Of a DNA stretch of 27,738 nucleotides, positions 25,561 to 27,738 are shown in pieces (the stretch's first letter is position 1; each line of letters starts with the position of its first letter). The translations under genes were made by a program, and so were the position numbers. The stretch lies in contig JACGYV010000019.1 in assembly GCA_014116815.1 (NCBI GenBank), positions 1 to 27,738 on the forward strand, written 5' to 3'. This DNA comes from Holosporaceae bacterium 'Namur'. GTDB lineage: Bacteria > Pseudomonadota > Alphaproteobacteria > Rickettsiales > Midichloriaceae. The notes below the pieces were generated by a model that saw only the letters and a program-made list of their open reading frames with translations, did not search any database and had not been told where the DNA came from.

Positions 25561-25622
25561 TCCTCATGTTGTCAAGTTTTAAGCTTCAAAAAATATATTA
25601 GTTGATATGCTTTCCTTCTAAG

Positions 25623-27503
25623 ATGCTTACCTTTGTTCACGCTTATACAAAACCGCTTGCTGCAACTCTTTTAGAAAATAAAGTACCTGCATATATATTT
25701 TTACTAAATATAGTCGGGTATATAGGTATATCTTATTATGAATCATATTATATGCATACACTGCTTCAGGATATGGAAGAATATATAGAGGTATTTGCCC
25801 AATTCTCAGGAGGGAGTGCTAATGATACATGCTTTAATCCTACATTAAATCTTAATGCAAATATGTTTTCTACGTTGGGTGAAACAACATTACGGAATTC
25901 AATTTTAATCGGAATATTCGGTGCCGTAAAATATGTAGGCATGATGGCTCTTAAGCCATTATTTTTAAGTGGTGCTATTCATACTCTTACCTATTCCCTT
26001 CAATTAACAATTATTAATAAATGGTTGGGAGGCACAAAGAATAATCAGCTCGGAATTGCGATAATAAATCCGGAAATAGCTCAAGAATCAATAGAAATAA
26101 TAACCACATATGCAGGAAATTATGTTGAGTCAATAGTAAAGCGCGGAATGATATTGTTTGATATCCTTAATATTTCCCGAAAGCTCACTGAAATATACGG
26201 AATCAGCCAAAATTTGGAAAGCCAAGATTTAGATTCAAATGTTATGGTTATTACACTGGTCACTTGCTCCTTATATGCATTTATTAATTGCTTTTTAGCC
26301 GAGAGGGCAAAGAAATACGGTGACCGAAAACTTAAGCTTACTCAAGAGCTTAATGCCAATATCATTTATAACGCGCACAATGCTTTAAGCATTGAAACGA
26401 GGCAAGCGACATCTCAAGAATACTTAAATTTAAAAAGCTTATTGGAAAAGATTACCTTATCCTCTTCAGGTGATTCACTGGTTAAGTTAGCGATCGGAGC
26501 AACCGGATTGTTGTTTGCATATAATACTGATTATTTTGTTATTTGGGGTGCAATTGAAAGTGTAATAAAATATCCGCATCTTTATTTTGAACTTAAGATA
26601 ATCGGTAAATCGATAATGCAGCTAAGTTATAATATTTGGCAGGCGTTTGAGAAGTTTTCATCTTCAACCGCCATGAGCTATACCTCTAATAAAATTTTAA
26701 ATTTCCTAAATTCAATAGAGGAGTATGAGGCTCTTATAGCTAACAGAAAAGATTTTAAGCTTAATGAAAATAAAGATAATAAGCTTTCAGTTAACCTTTG
26801 CTTAAGATATCCGGATGATAAAAACAGCAGTAGCTATAAAATTTTAATTAATAAATTAGAGAAAACTTTTGAGCCGGGCAAGGTATACGGTATAATCGGT
26901 GAAAGCGGCAGCGGGAAAAGCAGCTTATTTAATTCATTAATCGGTATTAATCCGTATACTACCGGCAAAGTAAATATTACCGCACGAAAGAATATTGTTT
27001 ATATTCCTCAGAAAGTTATCTTAAAAAATAATCTTAATTTTTTTGATACAATTTTTTATCCTAAGGTTCAGGGATATTATACTGAATTTAAATATTATGA
27101 TGATTTGAAGAGGGAGATTGATTTATTAATATCTGACCTAAAGTTAAGGGAGGTATATGAAAGATCGAAGATGATTAATAATTGGAGTAAAAGTTTAAGC
27201 GGGGGAGAAGAACAAAGGGTAGGGGTGTTGCAAGCTTTGGTAAGTTGCTATATTGTAAGTAAGAAATCTAAGAACTGTAATATAGTTTTACTTCTTGATG
27301 AAGCGCTTAACTCATTAGATCCGAAGCTGCAACATAAAGTATTTTCTGTTATAAAAAACCGGACTGAGAAATTAAATTTGACAACCTTAAATATTGATCA
27401 CTCAGATAAAGATAAGTTGAATGAAAGGTATAATGAAAATATCGTGGATTTTAATCAACTTATTAAAGAAAATAAGGATAAGTCTCGTACTACTCGACAT
27501 TAA
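25623..27503 (+). CDS. Fused permease-ATPase ABC transporter, SbmA/BacA-YddA (ABCD)-like
   Basis: A 626-residue half-transporter with an N-terminal membrane domain (about residues 1-370) and a C-terminal nucleotide-binding domain (about 390-605). The membrane half has several hydrophobic helices (for example PAYIFLLNIVGYIGISYY) and an AQESIEIITTYAGNYVES segment like the coupling region of ABCD-type exporters. The nucleotide half has Walker A GESGSGKSS near residue 420, Q-loop VYIPQ, signature WSKSLSGGEEQRVG near 524, Walker B VLLLDEALNSLDP near 556 and switch His in NIDHSD near 591; all are intact, so it should hydrolyse ATP as a dimer. I chose ATG 25623; an in-frame TTG at 25602 would add seven residues. 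The cargo is unknown. Its membrane half appears related to the N-terminal part of the phytase-like protein at 3837-5948. Confidence 0.82.
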   Translation: MLTFVHAYTKPLAATLLENKVPAYIFLLNIVGYIGISYYESYYMHTLLQDMEEYIEVFAQFSGGSANDTCFNPTLNLNANMFSTLGETTLRNSILIGIFGAVKYVGMMALKPLFLSGAIHTLTYSLQLTIINKWLGGTKNNQLGIAIINPEIAQESIEIITTYAGNYVESIVKRGMILFDILNISRKLTEIYGISQNLESQDLDSNVMVITLVTCSLYAFINCFLAERAKKYGDRKLKLTQELNANIIYNAHNALSIETRQATSQEYLNLKSLLEKITLSSSGDSLVKLAIGATGLLFAYNTDYFVIWGAIESVIKYPHLYFELKIIGKSIMQLSYNIWQAFEKFSSSTAMSYTSNKILNFLNSIEEYEALIANRKDFKLNENKDNKLSVNLCLRYPDDKNSSSYKILINKLEKTFEPGKVYGIIGESGSGKSSLFNSLIGINPYTTGKVNITARKNIVYIPQKVILKNNLNFFDTIFYPKVQGYYTEFKYYDDLKREIDLLISDLKLREVYERSKMINNWSKSLSGGEEQRVGVLQALVSCYIVSKKSKNCNIVLLLDEALNSLDPKLQHKVFSVIKNRTEKLNLTTLNIDHSDKDKLNERYNENIVDFNQLIKENKDKSRTTRH

Positions 27504-27527
27504 AAGATTTACTGTAGAAAAAGTGCA

Positions 27528-27543
27528 TTATAGTAAATTAAGT
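27528..27543 (+). repeat. 16-base AT-rich repeat, copy 2
   Basis: TTATAGTAAATTAAGT is identical to 15890-15905 and lies 142 bases upstream of the transposase start. With its TA at the edge it is a candidate left end of an IS630-type element, which inserts at TA. Confidence 0.4.
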
Positions 27544-27612
27544 TGAATACCCTACATATAGAGAGCATAGTTGAACCATAAATTTTATTATCTGATTTTT
27601 AACTTGTTATAC

Positions 27613-27628
27613 TATAGTAAAATAAGTT
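27613..27628 (+). repeat. AT-rich repeat, near-identical copy 3
   Basis: TATAGTAAAATAAGTT differs from 27529-27544 at one base and is in the same orientation, 84 bases further on and 57 bases before the transposase start. One of these two copies may be the true end of the element and the other a remnant of an earlier insertion. Confidence 0.4.
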
Positions 27629-27669
27629 TTGCTATGGTACGGAGGTAAGGTAGAATAAAACAGAAAGAG

Positions 27670-27738
27670 ATGAAGATGAGCCCGTATAGTTTAGATTTAA
27701 GAGAGAAAGTAATAAAATACCTGGAAGCCGGGAATAGC
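27670..27738 (+). mobile_element. IS630-family transposase, 5' end (runs off the right edge)
   Basis: The open frame starts at ATG 27670 and reads MKMSPYSLDLREKVIKYLEA up to the last base of the window. YS-x-DLR-x-KV-x-x-YLE-x-G is the characteristic first helix-turn-helix of IS630-type transposases, which use a DDE domain to insert at TA dinucleotides. GAGATG overlaps the start, and the upstream AGGTAAGG is too far away to be a good ribosome binding site. Only 23 codons are visible, so intactness of the element cannot be judged. Confidence 0.75.

Noticed and set aside
1..27738. tRNA or rRNA genes anywhere in the window.
   Set aside because: No T-loop consensus with a matching cloverleaf and no rRNA-like stretch was found on reading both strands by eye; a covariance-model search would settle it.

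Overview
The window is AT-rich (about one third G+C by eye), densely coded, and reads like an alphaproteobacterial host-associated genome of the Rickettsiales type. The evidence is the tig-clpP-clpX block, a FixI/CcoI copper ATPase for a cbb3-type oxidase, propionyl-CoA carboxylase beta, a GCS2-type ligase, a ChaB-family protein, many lineage-specific membrane or secreted proteins, broken genes, and an IS630-type transposase starting at the right edge. The species assignment is an inference; no rRNA or tRNA gene is present to test it.

Layout. 1-198: 5' part of a small membrane protein on the minus strand, cut by the window edge. 457-1737 (-): hydrophilic, helical protein with a PLDE/Q-repeat tail. 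1850-3650 (-): two-gene unit of a GCS2/YbdK-like carboxylate-amine ligase and a beta-class glutathione S-transferase. 3837-5948 (-): large protein with a C-terminal phytase-like esterase domain and an N-terminal hydrophobic part that resembles an ABC-exporter membrane domain. 6143-6880 (-): YgjP-type metallopeptidase. 7178-8134 (+): GrpB-GNAT fusion, converging on a signal-peptide-bearing Nudix protein (8158-8883, -) with a perfect palindrome between them. 8954-12302 (-): tig-clpP-clpX, protein folding and degradation. 12425-15414 (+): CcoI-like copper ATPase coupled to a HAD phosphatase, followed by a 68-residue protein with its own good promoter and terminator.

15.7-17.98 kb is an eroding accessory patch: a frameshifted gene, an unrecognised helical protein, a stop-bounded relic frame and copies of an AT-rich 16-mer that also occurs next to the transposase at the right end. 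17987-20224 (-): pccB and radC, 3 nt apart. 20423-25206 (+): a tightly packed run of a PilM/GspL-like bitopic protein, a PilN/PilO-like bitopic protein, a secreted cysteine-containing protein, an ABC-2 type ATPase and thymidylate kinase. 25281-25511 (-): ChaB-family protein. 25623-27503 (+): fused permease-ATPase ABC transporter. 27670 to the end: 5' end of the IS630-type transposase.

The most interesting elements are the phytase-like protein whose membrane part looks related to that of the ABC transporter in the same window, and the three-gene PilMNO-like envelope module that lacks pilin, secretin and motor genes here.
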